A stretch of DNA of 64,000 nt from Hymenobacter edaphi. GTDB lineage: Bacteria > Bacteroidota > Bacteroidia > Cytophagales > Hymenobacteraceae. This document shows, piece after piece, positions 32,575 to 42,180 of this stretch. Position 1 is the stretch's first letter. Every line of letters begins with the position of its first letter. The position numbers and the translations under genes were made by a program. The DNA lies in contig NZ_QHKM01000003.1 in NCBI RefSeq assembly GCF_003258365.1, positions 558,001 through 622,000 on the forward strand, written 5' to 3'. The notes beneath the pieces were generated by a model that saw nothing but the letters and a program-made list of their open reading frames with translations, did not search any database and was not told the DNA's origin.

Positions 32575-33174
32575 CTAGGCTTCGGCGGCTTTGTCCGCTC
32601 CGGCATCCTCGGCGTCCTCTTCGTCGTCGGGGGCCGAGGGCTTGAGGTAGATGTCGAGCAGACCTTCGGGCAGGGTCACGTGCAGCTCCCGGGTGTCCTC
32701 GTCGGCGTGCTGCACCAGCTCGCCGACCACCGGAATCAGCACTTCCTGGCCCTGGTAGCGCATGGCCAGCAGCACCTGCTCGGGCAGCTCGTAGAAGGCC
32801 TCCACGGTGCCCAGCTGGCCCAGGTTGGCGTCGACTACGGTGTAGCCGACCACCTCGTGGAAGTAAAACTGGTCGTCCTCCAGCTCGGGCAAATCTTCCA
32901 GCGGACGAAACAGCTTCAGGCCGCGAAACAGCTCGGCGTCCTCGATGCGGTCCACCTTCCGGAGCTTGAGCAGCACGCGGGTGCCGTTCTGGGGCGTGAG
33001 GCGCTCCACCTCGAAGCGGTGCAGCTTGCCCGAGCCGGCGGGGCGCTCCACGAATACCTCTTCCACGTCGAGGTAGTCGGCCACGTCGTCCACGTCCAGC
33101 TCGGCCACCAGTTGGCCGCGCAGGCCGTGGGTTTTCACCACGTAGCCCAGCTCATAGCTTTCGTCAAGAGTCAT
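32575..33174 (-). CDS. rimM: 16S rRNA maturation protein RimM
   Basis: 199 residues. The N-terminal RimM barrel ([24 protein letters not shown]) is followed by a PRC-barrel ([31 protein letters not shown]). It binds ribosomal protein S19 and helps 30S head maturation. The C-terminus is acidic and disordered ([17 protein letters not shown]). The ATG at 33174 sits directly ahead of the conserved region. It is followed by trmD and preceded by rpsP with an unusual inverted-repeat intergenic region. Confidence 0.95.
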   Translation of the reverse strand: MTLDESYELGYVVKTHGLRGQLVAELDVDDVADYLDVEEVFVERPAGSGKLHRFEVERLTPQNGTRVLLKLRKVDRIEDAELFRGLKLFRPLEDLPELEDDQFYFHEVVGYTVVDANLGQLGTVEAFYELPEQVLLAMRYQGQEVLIPVVGELVQHADEDTRELHVTLPEGLLDIYLKPSAPDDEEDAEDAGADKAAEA

Positions 33175-33195
33175 GTTGACAGGGTAGGATGGTAA

Positions 33196-33316
33196 GAGTT
33201 GGTGAGTTTAGGAGGTAAAAAATTTAGGAGTTTTTGAGTCCGAGGTTTAAGAACTCCCGGAGGAAACTCTTAAACTCTCAAACTCAAAAACTCCTAAACT
33301 GGAAAGGCTCCTAAAC
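33196..33316. repeat. TAGGAG-type inverted repeat between rpsP and rimM
   Basis: TTTAGGAGTTTTTGAGT at about 33222-33238 is matched in inverse by ACTCAAAAACTCCTAAA at about 33282-33298, with further scattered TAGGAG or CTCCTAAA units. The region is AT-rich against its surroundings and would form a long hairpin in the operon transcript. Confidence 0.6.
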
Positions 33317-33321
33317 TGAGC

Positions 33322-33864
33322 TTAGGCGTTTTCCTCGGTGCTTTCGGCCGGAGCTTCGGCAGCCTCGGGAGCTTCTTCGGCAGCCGGAGCGTTGGCGGCG
33401 GTAGCGGCGGCCTGCTTCTGACGCAGCGCCTCGGCACGGGCTTCGCGCACTTTGGTTTCGGCGGCCAGCTGCTGCTTGCGCGCTTCGTCCTTAGCGGCGC
33501 CCACGTCGGTGCGCTTGCCTTCAATCTTGGCATTCTTCTCCTCGGTCCACTGCTGGAAGCGCTGGTCGGCTACGTCCTGGCCGATGGCGCCCTTGATAAC
33601 GCCGAGCTGCAGGTGCTTGCGGTAGAGCACGCCGCGGTACGACAGCATGGCGCGCACGGTGTCGGTGGGCTGGGCGCCCTTCATCAGCCAATCGAAAGCC
33701 TTGTCGGCGTCGAAGTTGATGGAGGCGGGGTTGGTCAGCGGGTTGTAGGTGCCGAGTTTCTCGATGAAGCGGCCGTCACGCGGAGCGCGCGAATCAGCTA
33801 CTACGATGTCGTACATAGCGGCCTTTTTGCGGCCGCGGCGGGCGAGGCGGATTTTAACTGCCAT
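33322..33864 (-). CDS. rpsP: 30S ribosomal protein S16 with C-terminal extension
   Basis: 180 residues, about twice the length of typical bS16. The first 90 residues are the conserved domain ([55 protein letters not shown]). The rest is an Ala/Glu/Lys-rich tail ([21 protein letters not shown], then [20 protein letters not shown]), likely a helical extension at the ribosome surface, common in Bacteroidota. It heads the rpsP-rimM-trmD-rplS operon, with a TACCTTTG promoter element 59 bases upstream. Confidence 0.96.
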   Translation of the reverse strand: MAVKIRLARRGRKKAAMYDIVVADSRAPRDGRFIEKLGTYNPLTNPASINFDADKAFDWLMKGAQPTDTVRAMLSYRGVLYRKHLQLGVIKGAIGQDVADQRFQQWTEEKNAKIEGKRTDVGAAKDEARKQQLAAETKVREARAEALRQKQAAATAANAPAAEEAPEAAEAPAESTEENA

Positions 33865-33991
33865 AAACCGTGTCGGTTAGGTGACGCAGCTCGTGCGTCG
33901 GATGAAAAAAAGATTTGGGCTGCAAAGGTAGGGAAAAGAAGCAGCAGTTTGATTCTGAGTTTAAAGATTTGTCAGTGAGCGTAACCAGAAC

Positions 33992-34172
33992 GTCATCCTG
34001 GGGCGTAGCCGAAGGACCTTGCTCGAACCTTGCACCAGCCATAAAGCGCAGCTACCAACTCTCTTTCGTCCGGACTGCGGTGACGTCAATGCCGGTTGGT
34101 AAAAAGCGTCAGCACTTCATAGGTAGTGGCGAGGCAGGGTGCGAGGAAGGTCCTTCGCAAGCTCAGGATGAC
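33992..34172. repeat. Dispersed long inverted repeat, copy 4
   Basis: The left end (GTCATCCTGGGGCGTAGCC then GAAGGACCTT) is the inverse of the right end (AAGGTCCTTCGC then AAGCTCAGGATGAC), with small differences. It belongs to the same type as the copy at 42042-42125 and shares the GTCATyC-GAG ends of copies 1, 3 and 6. Confidence 0.7.
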
Positions 34173-34201
34173 AGGCTTTTTTTCACTCTCATCCTCAACA
34201 G

Positions 34202-34233
34202 AAAAGCCGCCCTGGTTTCCCGGAGCGGCTTTT
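34202..34233 (-). terminator. Terminator of the fatty acid desaturase gene
   Basis: AAAAGCCGC / GCGGCTTTT arms with a partly paired centre, 20 bases below the desaturase stop. Confidence 0.7.
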
Positions 34234-34252
34234 TTGTTGAGGCGAAGCGACT

Positions 34253-35020
34253 TTAGGCCGCCATCGACACCGGCTGCTTGGCCGATTTCTCGCGCTTGAT
34301 CTTGATGATGCTCAGCTTGTCCAGCGTCCAGATGACGGGGTAAGTGGGGTCCAGCTCCCACCACTTCACGCCGAAGTTGACGCGCATGGGCAGCTTGTGG
34401 TGGTTGTTCTGAAACAGCTCGCCGCCGGTCAGGAAGTCGAAGAAAAGGGAGTTGCGCGACTTATCGTTGTTGTCGAAGTTCTGGTAGCCGTACTTGTGGC
34501 CGCTCCAGTTGACGATGGCGCCGTGCACCGGGCCCATCAGGAAGTGGAAGGGCAGCAGCAGGTAGAGGTACCACATGCTGGCCGGCACCAGGGCCACGTA
34601 CACGCCCACGTAGGCCGTGCCCCAGGCCACGCGCGAAATCCAATGGTCGCCGATGCGCTCCAGCGCCCCCCAGGTGGGGTAGTCGCCCTCGAAGCGCTTG
34701 GCCAACTCGTACTCGTTGTTGAGCACCGAGTTGTAGATGTTTTTCGTCTTCCACATCATCGTGAAGGCATTCGACGAGTAGTGGGGGCTGTGCGGGTCGT
34801 GTTCCGTGTCGGAGTAGGCGTGGTGCATGCGGTGCAGCAGCGCGTAGGCCCGGGGCGAGAGGTACGAGGAGCCCTGCGCCAGGTAGGTCAGCAGGAAGAA
34901 AAACCGCTCCCAGAAGCGGTTCATGGTGTACATCTTGTGGGCCGCGTAGCGGTGCAGGTAGAACGTCTGCACGAACAGCGACAGGTACCAGTGCCCGACG
35001 AAAAACAGCAGAATCGGCAT
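34253..35020 (-). CDS. Acyl-CoA / fatty acid desaturase
   Basis: 255 residues, a membrane di-iron desaturase. The three histidine boxes are HRYAAH (23-28), HRMHH (63-67) and QNNHHK (about 218-223), plus the auxiliary SGHKYGY. Hydrophobic segments occur at about 2-20, 38-55 and 130-165. It inserts a cis double bond in acyl chains, probably at delta-9, using a ferredoxin or cytochrome partner. The ATG at 35020 begins the first hydrophobic helix. Promoter TACGTTTG is at 35098-35105 on the minus strand; the leader contains an ACGCGT pair at 35054-35068. Confidence 0.92.
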   Translation of the reverse strand: MPILLFFVGHWYLSLFVQTFYLHRYAAHKMYTMNRFWERFFFLLTYLAQGSSYLSPRAYALLHRMHHAYSDTEHDPHSPHYSSNAFTMMWKTKNIYNSVLNNEYELAKRFEGDYPTWGALERIGDHWISRVAWGTAYVGVYVALVPASMWYLYLLLPFHFLMGPVHGAIVNWSGHKYGYQNFDNNDKSRNSLFFDFLTGGELFQNNHHKLPMRVNFGVKWWELDPTYPVIWTLDKLSIIKIKREKSAKQPVSMAA

Positions 35021-35220
35021 GAGGCGGGAGGAAGGAAAAAGGGTTAAAGCCTTGACGCGTAAACGCGTACAAGCCGGTTTGGTTCGAAGAGCTGACGCAA
35101 ACGTAGCGCCCGGCCGCGGCCCGGCCAATGACTTTCGTCAGCGCCCATCCGGGGCGTCTGTGAAATGGTGAACCGGGGAGTATGGTTCAGTTCGGGAGAA
35201 TATAAAAACTCACCAGTGCA

Positions 35221-35937
35221 CTAGCTCACCATTTCGCCGCTGCGGATCGGGTCCCATACTTCCGCGTCGGGCAGCGGGGCCACGATGTCCATTTCCTGCT
35301 GCGTGACGGGGTGCTTGAACTGCAGCCGGCGGGCGTGCAGGGCGATGCTCAAATCGGGCAGCGGGGCCATGGCGCCGTACTTCACGTCGCCGGTAATGGG
35401 CGTGCCCAGGCCGGTGCTCAGCTGCACCCGGATCTGGTGCGGGCGTCCGGTGATGGGGTTGACTTCGAGCAGGTAGCGGTGGCCCACCTGGCCCAGCACC
35501 TTGTAGTTCAGCTCGGCGCGCTGGCCCTGCTGGTGCTTCTGCGGGTAGGCCTTGGTCACGTTGCGCATCGGGTCCTTCACCAGCCAGTGCACCAGGGTGC
35601 CTTCCATCGTCTGCGGGGCCTTGCCCACCAGCGCCCAGTAGGTTTTGTGCATGTGGTTGTCGCGGAACATTTCGTTCAGCCGGCTCAGGGCCTTGCTGGT
35701 TTTGGCCAGCACCACGATGCCCGACACAGGCCGGTCGATGCGGTGGCACACGCCGATAAAGGCGTTGCCGGGCTTTTTGTACTTCAGGCGCAGGTACTCG
35801 GCGGCCTTGACGGAGAGCGGCTCGTCGCGGGTTTCGTCGGCCTGCACCAGCGTGCCGGCGGTTTTGTTGACGATGAGCAGGTGGTTGTCTTCGAACAGAA
35901 TTTCTTTCTGCTCCGACCAGATGGCGGGTCTGTTCAC
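35221..35937 (-). CDS. RluA-family pseudouridine synthase
   Basis: 238 residues. The catalytic motif is CHRIDRPVSGIVVLAKT, with Asp 68 as the nucleophile; INPITGRPHQIRVQL is the other family signature. There is no S4 domain. It isomerises uridine in rRNA or tRNA; exact target unknown. The start is GTG 35937 (MNRPAIWSEQ), supported by a TACCTTTT element 13 bases above it on the minus strand. Coding density is tight with no operon partner. Confidence 0.9.
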   Translation of the reverse strand: MNRPAIWSEQKEILFEDNHLLIVNKTAGTLVQADETRDEPLSVKAAEYLRLKYKKPGNAFIGVCHRIDRPVSGIVVLAKTSKALSRLNEMFRDNHMHKTYWALVGKAPQTMEGTLVHWLVKDPMRNVTKAYPQKHQQGQRAELNYKVLGQVGHRYLLEVNPITGRPHQIRVQLSTGLGTPITGDVKYGAMAPLPDLSIALHARRLQFKHPVTQQEMDIVAPLPDAEVWDPIRSGEMVS

Positions 35938-36140
35938 TACTGGAATCCGGAAAAGGTAAACAACGTCGGCGGGGCAGGCCCGGAATAAGTCAACTCACAG
36001 TCACAAACGCACGCTCCTCGCGGGGAGCCGGTTGCCGCGCCGACCAACGGTAACTGCAAATAAACGACAGAGTTCGGATATGCATTGCCCGGGCGGCGCC
36101 GAGCCGGTCGGCGGCGGGCTGTCAGACAGCCTTATAACAG

Positions 36141-36180
36141 CCGCGCCACGACCTGGTTGGGCCGTGGCGCGGATTTTTTT
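36141..36180 (+). terminator. Terminator-like hairpin with T-run on the + strand
   Basis: CCGCGCCACG and CGTGGCGCGG arms, a 12-base loop and ATTTTTTT. Both neighbouring genes are on the minus strand, so the polarity of the T-run does not fit either of them. Confidence 0.6.
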
Positions 36181-36198
36181 GCCGGTTGCGGAGCGGGC

Positions 36199-37014
36199 TT
36201 AGTAGGCTTCCTTCTCGTTCGGGAAGTCGCGGCTTTTCACATCGTCGATGTACTGCGTCACGGCCTGGTGCATCAGGTCGCCCAATTCGGCGTAGCGGCG
36301 CAGGAAGCGCGGTTTGAACTCCTGCGTGATGCCCAGCATGTCGTGCACCACCAGCACCTGCCCGTCGACTTCGGGCCCGGCCCCGATGCCGATAACCGGA
36401 ATCGAGAGCTGCTCGGCTACCTGCTTGGCCAGGGCCGAGGGAATCTTTTCGAGCACCAAGGCAAAGCAGCCCAGCTCTTCCAGCAGCTTGGCGTCTTCGA
36501 TGAGCTTCTGGGCTTCGGCTTCTTCCTTGGCCCGCACGGTGTAGGTGCCGAACTTGTAGATGCTCTGCGGGGTGAGGCCCAAATGGCCCATCACCGGGAT
36601 GCCGGCCGTCAGGATGCGGATAATCGAGTCCTTGATTTCGGCGCCGCCTTCCAGCTTCACGCCGTGCCCGCCCGATTCCTTCATGATGCGGATGGCCGAG
36701 CGCAGTGCCTCCGACGAATTGCCCTGGTAAGAGCCAAACGGCATGTCGACCACCACAAAGGACCGCGTAACGGCCCGCACCACCGAGGCGGCGTGGTAAA
36801 TCATCTGGTCCAGCGTGATGGGCAGCGTGGTTTCGTGCCCGGCCATGACGTTGGAGGCCGAGTCGCCGACGAGCAGCACGTCGATGCCCGCCCCGTCGAG
36901 GATTTTGGCCATCGAGTAATCGTAGGCCGTGAGCATCGAGATTTTCTCGCCGCGCTGCTTCATGGCCAGCAGCTGATGCGTGGTCACGCGCTTGATTTCC
37001 TTGTGCTGCGACAT
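36199..37014 (-). CDS. panB: 3-methyl-2-oxobutanoate hydroxymethyltransferase
   Basis: 271 residues, normal length. The TIM-barrel motifs are [36 protein letters not shown] (metal-binding Asp), [32 protein letters not shown] and [22 protein letters not shown]. It makes ketopantoate for pantothenate and CoA synthesis. The ATG at 37014 follows a TACTTTTG promoter element at 37069-37076 on the minus strand. Confidence 0.97.
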   Translation of the reverse strand: MSQHKEIKRVTTHQLLAMKQRGEKISMLTAYDYSMAKILDGAGIDVLLVGDSASNVMAGHETTLPITLDQMIYHAASVVRAVTRSFVVVDMPFGSYQGNSSEALRSAIRIMKESGGHGVKLEGGAEIKDSIIRILTAGIPVMGHLGLTPQSIYKFGTYTVRAKEEAEAQKLIEDAKLLEELGCFALVLEKIPSALAKQVAEQLSIPVIGIGAGPEVDGQVLVVHDMLGITQEFKPRFLRRYAELGDLMHQAVTQYIDDVKSRDFPNEKEAY

Positions 37015-37128
37015 GGTTTTTGGGGTGATGAGGTGACAGGCGACACGTAGCGCGTCAGCTCTGCGGCCCAAAAGTAACTTTTGCCCCGTAACCAGCCGGC
37101 CAAGCGGCAAGTACGCACCTGTCACCGC

Positions 37129-39960
37129 TTAGCGGTTCAGGAAGGTGCGGTTGCGGTTCAGCTTCAGGTCCTGCAGCAGCGCCGACTTGGCCCCGATGGT
37201 CACGTTGAAGCCCTGAATCTGCCCGGTCGGAATCCAGGAGCCGGTGATTTGCCAGCAGTGCAGGTCGCGGAAGAAGTTGATGGACGTCAGCGTGACCTTG
37301 CGCGACACGAAGTCGTAGCCCGAGGTGTAGCTCAGGCGCATCTTGTCGGTGAGCTTGATTTCGCCGCTCACGTTCATGGCCACCGTGGGCCAGGAGCGGT
37401 TGCGCGTCACGCCGGTGCGGGCCAGGCGCGGGCCGGGGTCGGAGTACAGGGCGCCGAGCGAGGCATTCAGCGTCCACGGAATCGAGAAGTCGAGGTAGTC
37501 GACGTAGGAATCGGGCTGGTTGGGGTTGCCGAGCACCGGGTCGTTGACCGGGGCCGTGCGCTGGGGACGGCTGCTGGGCTGACCCGGCCGGCGGTTGCTG
37601 TCGAACTGATAGCTGAGCTGCGCCGAGGCCTGATCCAGGCGGGCCAGACGCGGGTTGGGCTGGTCGAAGAGGTACTTATCGATGAGCGTGCCCGAGGAGT
37701 CGCGCTGGTAGAAGCTGAAGGTGCCCGATACCAGCACGCTCAGCTTCTGGGCCACCTGCGTGCGCAGGCTGGCGTTGAGCGGGGCCAGCTTAAACGACTG
37801 CGCAATGAAGTTGTAGCCGGAGGAAAGGTCGAAGCCGTCGATGAGGCTGACTTTCTTGGTGGGCTGGGTGCCGGTGGTATCCTTGTCGTTGCGCACCTTC
37901 ATTTCCACCTGGTTCTGCAGGCTGAAGCTCACCTGGCTGACCGGCCCGCCACCCGGCCCGGTGCCCGCGAAGCCCTGGTAGCGCGAAAACTGCGAGGCCG
38001 TAAACAGGGCCCCGGCCGTGTTGCGCAGGTCGAAGGGCAGCAGGCCATCGTTGTAAGGCTGCTCGTAGTAGTTCGGGTTGGAGAGGTAATCCGGCGAGTA
38101 GGTGTAGCTCACGCTGGGCGCCAGGCGGTGGCGAATGGCCTGAATGCGCTTGGTCTTGCCGAAGTTGACGGTGCCGTACAGGTTGGTGGAGAGGGCGGCG
38201 CCGGCGCTGAAGTTGCCCACCCGGAACAGGCCGCGGGCCGTATCGACCCGGATGGCCTGCGCATCGGGCACGTAGCGGTAGTTCAGGCGCTTGAGAAACC
38301 ACGACTCGCCGTACGAGGCGCTGGGCGCAAACGAGAGGTGGCGCAGCAGGGTGTAGTTGCCCAGCGAAAGGCCGAAGCGGTGCTGCAGGCTGGTCTGGTA
38401 GTTGCGCAGCAGCGGGCCGAGGTTGCTTAGCTCAATGGGGACGGTGCGCGTGGCCGTGTTGCCGCCCAGCAGCGGCAGGCCCGAAGCCAGCGTGCGGGCG
38501 GCCTCGGTGTTGGTCAGCCGGTTCTGGCCCGTAAACTGGTAATCCACCGAAAACTGCTCGTAGAACTTGCCGCGCGTGGGCATGCCCAGCAGTTGGTAGA
38601 TGTTCTGGCGCTGCACGGCCAGCGTCACATCCGGCAGCGTCAGGTTCACCGTGCGGGTGATGGTGTTCAAATCCTGGGTGGCCTGCAGCGAGTAGTTGAT
38701 GGGCAGGTTGCGCAGCTGCTTGGAGTAGCTGATCGACGAGTTGAAGGCCGGCGTGAGGTAGTTGCGCACGTCGATGGTGTTCTGCTGGTTGAACTCGGGG
38801 CTGCCCGTGCGCACGCTGGCCGAAAAGCGGCCCCCGCCCGGCCGCGGCGTGGGCGCGTGGCTCCACGACAGCCAGAAGGTGCGGGGCTTGAAGTTGCGGC
38901 GCAGGTTGGCGTTGGCGCTCAGGTCCGAGGAGCCCAGAATCAGGCCCGCCGGCCGGCGCGAATAGCTGAACTCCAGGCGGCCGTCGTAGCTGTAGCGCTT
39001 GCGGTAGGTCAGGTCGGTGTTCACGCCCCAGCCCCCGAAGGAGTCGGCGTTGCCCGAGTACACGCTGCCGGTCACGCGCAGGCCGATGTGCTCGTTGACC
39101 ACGAAGTAGTAGCCGCCGTTGGTCAGGTAGAAGCCCCGGTCCAGCGCCTGCCCGAAGGTCGGAATGATCAGGCCCGAGGCGCGCGACTTGCCCGGGGTGG
39201 GGAAGTAGCCGAACAAAAAGCCCAGCGGCGTCGGAATGTCGCCGATGACGAGGTTGAAGGGCCCGGTCACCACCTGTTTGCGCGGAATCACCTTCATCTT
39301 CGAGGCGTTGATGAAGAAGTGCGGGTGCTCCAGGTTGCAGGTGGTGTAGCGTCCGTGCAGGCCGTAGATTTCGTTCAGCTCGTTTTTCTTCACCACCTCG
39401 GCGTGGATGTAGCCCTCACCCTGCTGGGTGATGGCCTCCGCAATCTTGCCCTTGCGCGACTTGAAGTTGTAGGCAATGCGCCCGGCCTGGTAGGTTTCGG
39501 CCCCGTCCTTGAACACGGGCTTGTCGCGCACCTTGCCGGTGGTGTCGGCCCGGCCCTCGGCCGTGAGCAGGTTCTGGCTGTAGTCGACGGTGATGACGCC
39601 CGCTTTCAGGTCCATCGTGCCGTAGTTCACGCTGGCCTTGTTGTAGAGCACCGCCCGCTTTTCCTGCACGTTGAAGCGGATGGAGTCCTTGGCCTGGTAC
39701 TTCACCGTGGTTTCGATGTCGCCCTTGGGCTTCACGCCCACGCGCAGCGAGTCGGCGCCGGTGCGGGCCGTATCGGGGCGGGCGGCCAGGGGAGGCGCGG
39801 CCTGCCCGGCGGGGCGGGGCTGCGGCGCGGCGGGGCGCTGCTGGGCCTGCGCCACGTCCAGCAATAGGCAATAACTAATCAGCAGGGCGAGCGTACGCCA
39901 AGGGCGAAGCACCCGTCTGCTGCGGCATAGCGTTTGAATATGCGCCGCGGAAAGAGTCAC
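37129..39960 (-). CDS. lptD: LptD-like outer membrane LPS assembly protein
   Basis: 943 residues. A signal (around 23-40, LALLISYCLLLDVAQAQ) is followed by a Pro/Ala linker, an OstA-type beta-jellyroll region (about 75-260: YNKASVNYGTMDLKAGVITVDY, GEGYIHAEVV) and a long C-terminal beta-barrel (about 260-943, with strands such as YDGRLEFSYSRRPAG and LTVGAKS-like ends). It matches the Bacteroidota 'LPS assembly protein LptD' family, inserting LPS in the outer leaflet. It is divergent from the amidase gene. The start is GTG 39960 with TATTTTTG (39997-40004, minus strand) above it. Confidence 0.85.
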   Translation of the reverse strand: MTLSAAHIQTLCRSRRVLRPWRTLALLISYCLLLDVAQAQQRPAAPQPRPAGQAAPPLAARPDTARTGADSLRVGVKPKGDIETTVKYQAKDSIRFNVQEKRAVLYNKASVNYGTMDLKAGVITVDYSQNLLTAEGRADTTGKVRDKPVFKDGAETYQAGRIAYNFKSRKGKIAEAITQQGEGYIHAEVVKKNELNEIYGLHGRYTTCNLEHPHFFINASKMKVIPRKQVVTGPFNLVIGDIPTPLGFLFGYFPTPGKSRASGLIIPTFGQALDRGFYLTNGGYYFVVNEHIGLRVTGSVYSGNADSFGGWGVNTDLTYRKRYSYDGRLEFSYSRRPAGLILGSSDLSANANLRRNFKPRTFWLSWSHAPTPRPGGGRFSASVRTGSPEFNQQNTIDVRNYLTPAFNSSISYSKQLRNLPINYSLQATQDLNTITRTVNLTLPDVTLAVQRQNIYQLLGMPTRGKFYEQFSVDYQFTGQNRLTNTEAARTLASGLPLLGGNTATRTVPIELSNLGPLLRNYQTSLQHRFGLSLGNYTLLRHLSFAPSASYGESWFLKRLNYRYVPDAQAIRVDTARGLFRVGNFSAGAALSTNLYGTVNFGKTKRIQAIRHRLAPSVSYTYSPDYLSNPNYYEQPYNDGLLPFDLRNTAGALFTASQFSRYQGFAGTGPGGGPVSQVSFSLQNQVEMKVRNDKDTTGTQPTKKVSLIDGFDLSSGYNFIAQSFKLAPLNASLRTQVAQKLSVLVSGTFSFYQRDSSGTLIDKYLFDQPNPRLARLDQASAQLSYQFDSNRRPGQPSSRPQRTAPVNDPVLGNPNQPDSYVDYLDFSIPWTLNASLGALYSDPGPRLARTGVTRNRSWPTVAMNVSGEIKLTDKMRLSYTSGYDFVSRKVTLTSINFFRDLHCWQITGSWIPTGQIQGFNVTIGAKSALLQDLKLNRNRTFLNR

Positions 39961-39996
39961 GAAGGGCAGATTTGCTTTATTTTGTGGCTAAGAGTG

Positions 39997-40004
39997 CAAA
40001 AATA
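39997..40004 (-). promoter_or_regulatory. -7 promoter element of the lptD-like gene
   Basis: TATTTTTG on the minus strand, a perfect TAnnTTTG match, 37 bases before the GTG start of the LptD-like gene; the divergent amidase gene starts 30 bases to the right. Confidence 0.6.
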
Positions 40005-40033
40005 GCGGGTAGCCGCCCCATCTAACGAACACC

Positions 40034-40867
40034 GTGCGGAATATTGTCCTTCTCGTGGCGGCGCTGCTGGCGCTGGGCCCCGGCCCGGCCGCGAGCGTGG
40101 CGCAGCAGCCCGATTCGAGCGCCGAGGCCCCGCGGCGCCCCGCGGCGGCCCAGTACCGCCTGCGCACCGTGGTGCTCGACGCCGGCCACGGCGGCAAAGA
40201 CAAGGGCTGCGCCGGGCCCGACGGCGCCCGCGAAGCCGCGGTGGCGCTGAAAATCGTGCTGGAGCTGGGCCGCCTCATCGAGGATAACATGCCCGACGTG
40301 AAGGTGGTGTATACCCGCAAAACCGACGACTTCGTGGAGCTGGCCGACCGCGCCGGCGTGGCCAACAAACACAACGCCGACCTCTTCATCTCGGTCCATT
40401 GCAACGCCGGCCCCGCGGCCGCCCGCGGCACCGAGGTGTGGACGATGGGGCCGCACAAGACCGAGGCCAACCTGGCCACGGCCAAGCGCGAAAACGCCGT
40501 AATTCTGCAGGAAGACAACTACAAGGAACGCTACAGCGGCTTCGACCCCCGCTCGCCCCAGTCGCACATCCTCTTCTCGCTTTACCAGAGCGCCCACATC
40601 GACAACTCCCTGCGCTTTGCCGCCAAGGTCGACCACGAGTTCCGCACCACGGTGAAGCGGCCCTCGCGCGGGGTGAAGCAGGCGGGCTTTCTGGTGCTCT
40701 GGAAATCCACCATGCCCTCGGCCCTGATCGAGGTTGGCTTTCTGACCAATCCGGGCGAGGAGCAGTACTTAAACGATAAGGCCGGACAGTCGTATATGGC
40801 TGCGGGTATTTACCGCGCCTTCCGCCAATACAAGCAGGACCTGGAGGCCAGCAGCGCGGCCGACTAA
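40034..40867 (+). CDS. N-acetylmuramoyl-L-alanine amidase (Amidase_3)
   Basis: 277 residues with a signal (MRNIVLLVAALLALGPGPAASVAQ). Zinc ligands are DAGHGG (His 52), a glutamate in GAREAAVALKIV and SVHCNA; the catalytic glutamate is in SALIEVGFLTNPGEE. It cleaves the amide bond between muramic acid and the peptide in the periplasm and acts in cell separation. The start is GTG 40034. It is divergent from the LptD-like gene and precedes the MCE gene by 82 bases, an arrangement often conserved in the phylum. Confidence 0.9.
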   Translation: MRNIVLLVAALLALGPGPAASVAQQPDSSAEAPRRPAAAQYRLRTVVLDAGHGGKDKGCAGPDGAREAAVALKIVLELGRLIEDNMPDVKVVYTRKTDDFVELADRAGVANKHNADLFISVHCNAGPAAARGTEVWTMGPHKTEANLATAKRENAVILQEDNYKERYSGFDPRSPQSHILFSLYQSAHIDNSLRFAAKVDHEFRTTVKRPSRGVKQAGFLVLWKSTMPSALIEVGFLTNPGEEQYLNDKAGQSYMAAGIYRAFRQYKQDLEASSAAD

Positions 40868-40949
40868 CTGCGCGCCGTTCGCCTATCTTGCCCCGGCATT
40901 CGTCGGCGGCCCCGATATTTCTCTTTCTTTTTCTCTCTCCGCCTTCCCC

Positions 40950-41981
40950 GTGTCCAAAGAAGCCAAAGTTGCCCTGCTGGCCATTGTCGCCCTGGTGGCG
41001 TTGTTTGTTGGCTTTCGATTCCTGAAAGGCAGCAATGTGTTTTCCTCCGACCGCACCTTTTACACCGTTTACGACAACGTCGACGGGCTGAACGACGGCG
41101 CGGCCGTGCTGCTCAACGGCGTGGCCGTGGGCCAGGTCAAGAAGCGCGAACTGATGCCCGAACAGGGCAACCGCGTCCGGGTGGCCCTCGAAATCCGCAA
41201 GGACGTGGAAGTCGGCGACTCCACGCTGGCCAGCCTCAGCGGCTCGCTGCTGGGCTCCAAGTCGGTGACGCTGATTCAGGGGCGCAACACCAAGATTTTC
41301 GAGGGCGGCGAGGAGCTGCGCAGCTACCACGCGGCCAGCCTCACCGACGCCTTCCAGGCCAAGGCGCTGCCCGTGCTCGGCACCGTCGACTCCACGCTGA
41401 TCCGCGTCAACCAGTTTTTGAGCAAGGAAGCCCGCCTGAGCCTGCAGCAGACCCTGCTGAACTCGCAGGCCACCACCGAGGCCCTGCGCAACATGCTGGT
41501 GATGAACCAGCGCAACATCAACCAGATTACCACCAATATGGCCGCGCTCAGCTCCTCGCTGGCCGTGACGGAGCGCAAGTTCGACCAGGTGGCTACCAAC
41601 CTCGCCTCCATCACCGACACGCTCAAGCGCGCCCCGCTGGCCAAAACCGTGCGCGACCTGAACACCACCGTGGCCCAGACGCAGTCGGCCATCAAGGGCC
41701 TGAACCAGCAGCTGACCAGCACCAAAGGCTCCCTGGGCCTGCTGCTCAACGACGATTCGCTTTACACCAATCTGAACGCCACGTCGGCCTCGGCCAATGC
41801 CCTGCTGGTGGATCTGAAGGCCAACCCCAAGCGCTACGTGCACTTCTCCGTGTTCGGCGGCGGCGACAAGGAAAAGAAGAAAACCGAAACGGAAGTGAAG
41901 CCCGACGGCACCCGCAAGCGCGAAACCAAAACCGTGACCCAGCAAGCCACTACGCCGGTGGATACGGCCGTGCGGCCCTGA
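40950..41981 (+). CDS. MCE/MlaD-family lipid transport protein
   Basis: 343 residues. A membrane helix (about 6-23, VALLAIVALVALFVGFRFL) is followed by one MlaD domain (about 35-115: TFYTVYDNVDGLNDGAAVLLNGVAVGQV) and a helical, coiled-coil region (about 160-270) with a charged tail (EKKKTETEVKPDGTRKRE). MlaD-type proteins ferry lipids between inner and outer membrane as part of an ABC system; the other subunits are not in the window. Start: GTG 40950. Confidence 0.87.
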   Translation: MSKEAKVALLAIVALVALFVGFRFLKGSNVFSSDRTFYTVYDNVDGLNDGAAVLLNGVAVGQVKKRELMPEQGNRVRVALEIRKDVEVGDSTLASLSGSLLGSKSVTLIQGRNTKIFEGGEELRSYHAASLTDAFQAKALPVLGTVDSTLIRVNQFLSKEARLSLQQTLLNSQATTEALRNMLVMNQRNINQITTNMAALSSSLAVTERKFDQVATNLASITDTLKRAPLAKTVRDLNTTVAQTQSAIKGLNQQLTSTKGSLGLLLNDDSLYTNLNATSASANALLVDLKANPKRYVHFSVFGGGDKEKKKTETEVKPDGTRKRETKTVTQQATTPVDTAVRP

Positions 41982-42001
41982 GCCCGCCTTGCTTTGAACG
42001 G

Positions 42002-42033
42002 AAAGCCCGCGTTGAAAGACGCGGGCTTTTTTG
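42002..42033 (+). terminator. Terminator after the MlaD-type gene
   Basis: AAAGCCCGCGT / ACGCGGGCTTT stem with a six-base loop and six T on the + strand, 20 bases below the stop. Confidence 0.9.
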
Positions 42034-42041
42034 TTGCTGGT

Positions 42042-42125
42042 AAGGCCGTCGTCCTGAGGAAAGCAAACCGAAGGTCTTTGACTACGCTGACCTTCGGTTC
42101 GGCTGCGCCTCAGGACGACGGCCTT
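42042..42125. repeat. Dispersed long inverted repeat, copy 5
   Basis: Perfect 18-base outer arms (42042-42059, 42108-42125: AAGGCCGTCGTCCTGAGG and inverse) with an inner perfect pair ACCGAAGGTC / GACCTTCGGT. It lies between two + strand genes. Confidence 0.8.
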
Positions 42126-42180
42126 TCCATCCCCTTATGCTTCTAGCCTAACGACTGTTAGGCTGATGCGCGAAATCAAT

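Larger units (their letters stand above)
33865..34252. other. Non-coding region between the desaturase gene and rpsP
   Basis: It holds the rpsP promoter (TACCTTTG on the minus strand, 33923-33930), a dispersed inverted repeat (33992-34172) and the terminator of the desaturase gene (34202-34234). No gene seen. Confidence 0.7.

Noticed and set aside
35054-35068. ACGCGT-AA-ACGCGT pair in the desaturase leader
   Set aside because: Short self-complementary units are expected by chance in GC-rich DNA; recorded only as a note in the gene entry.
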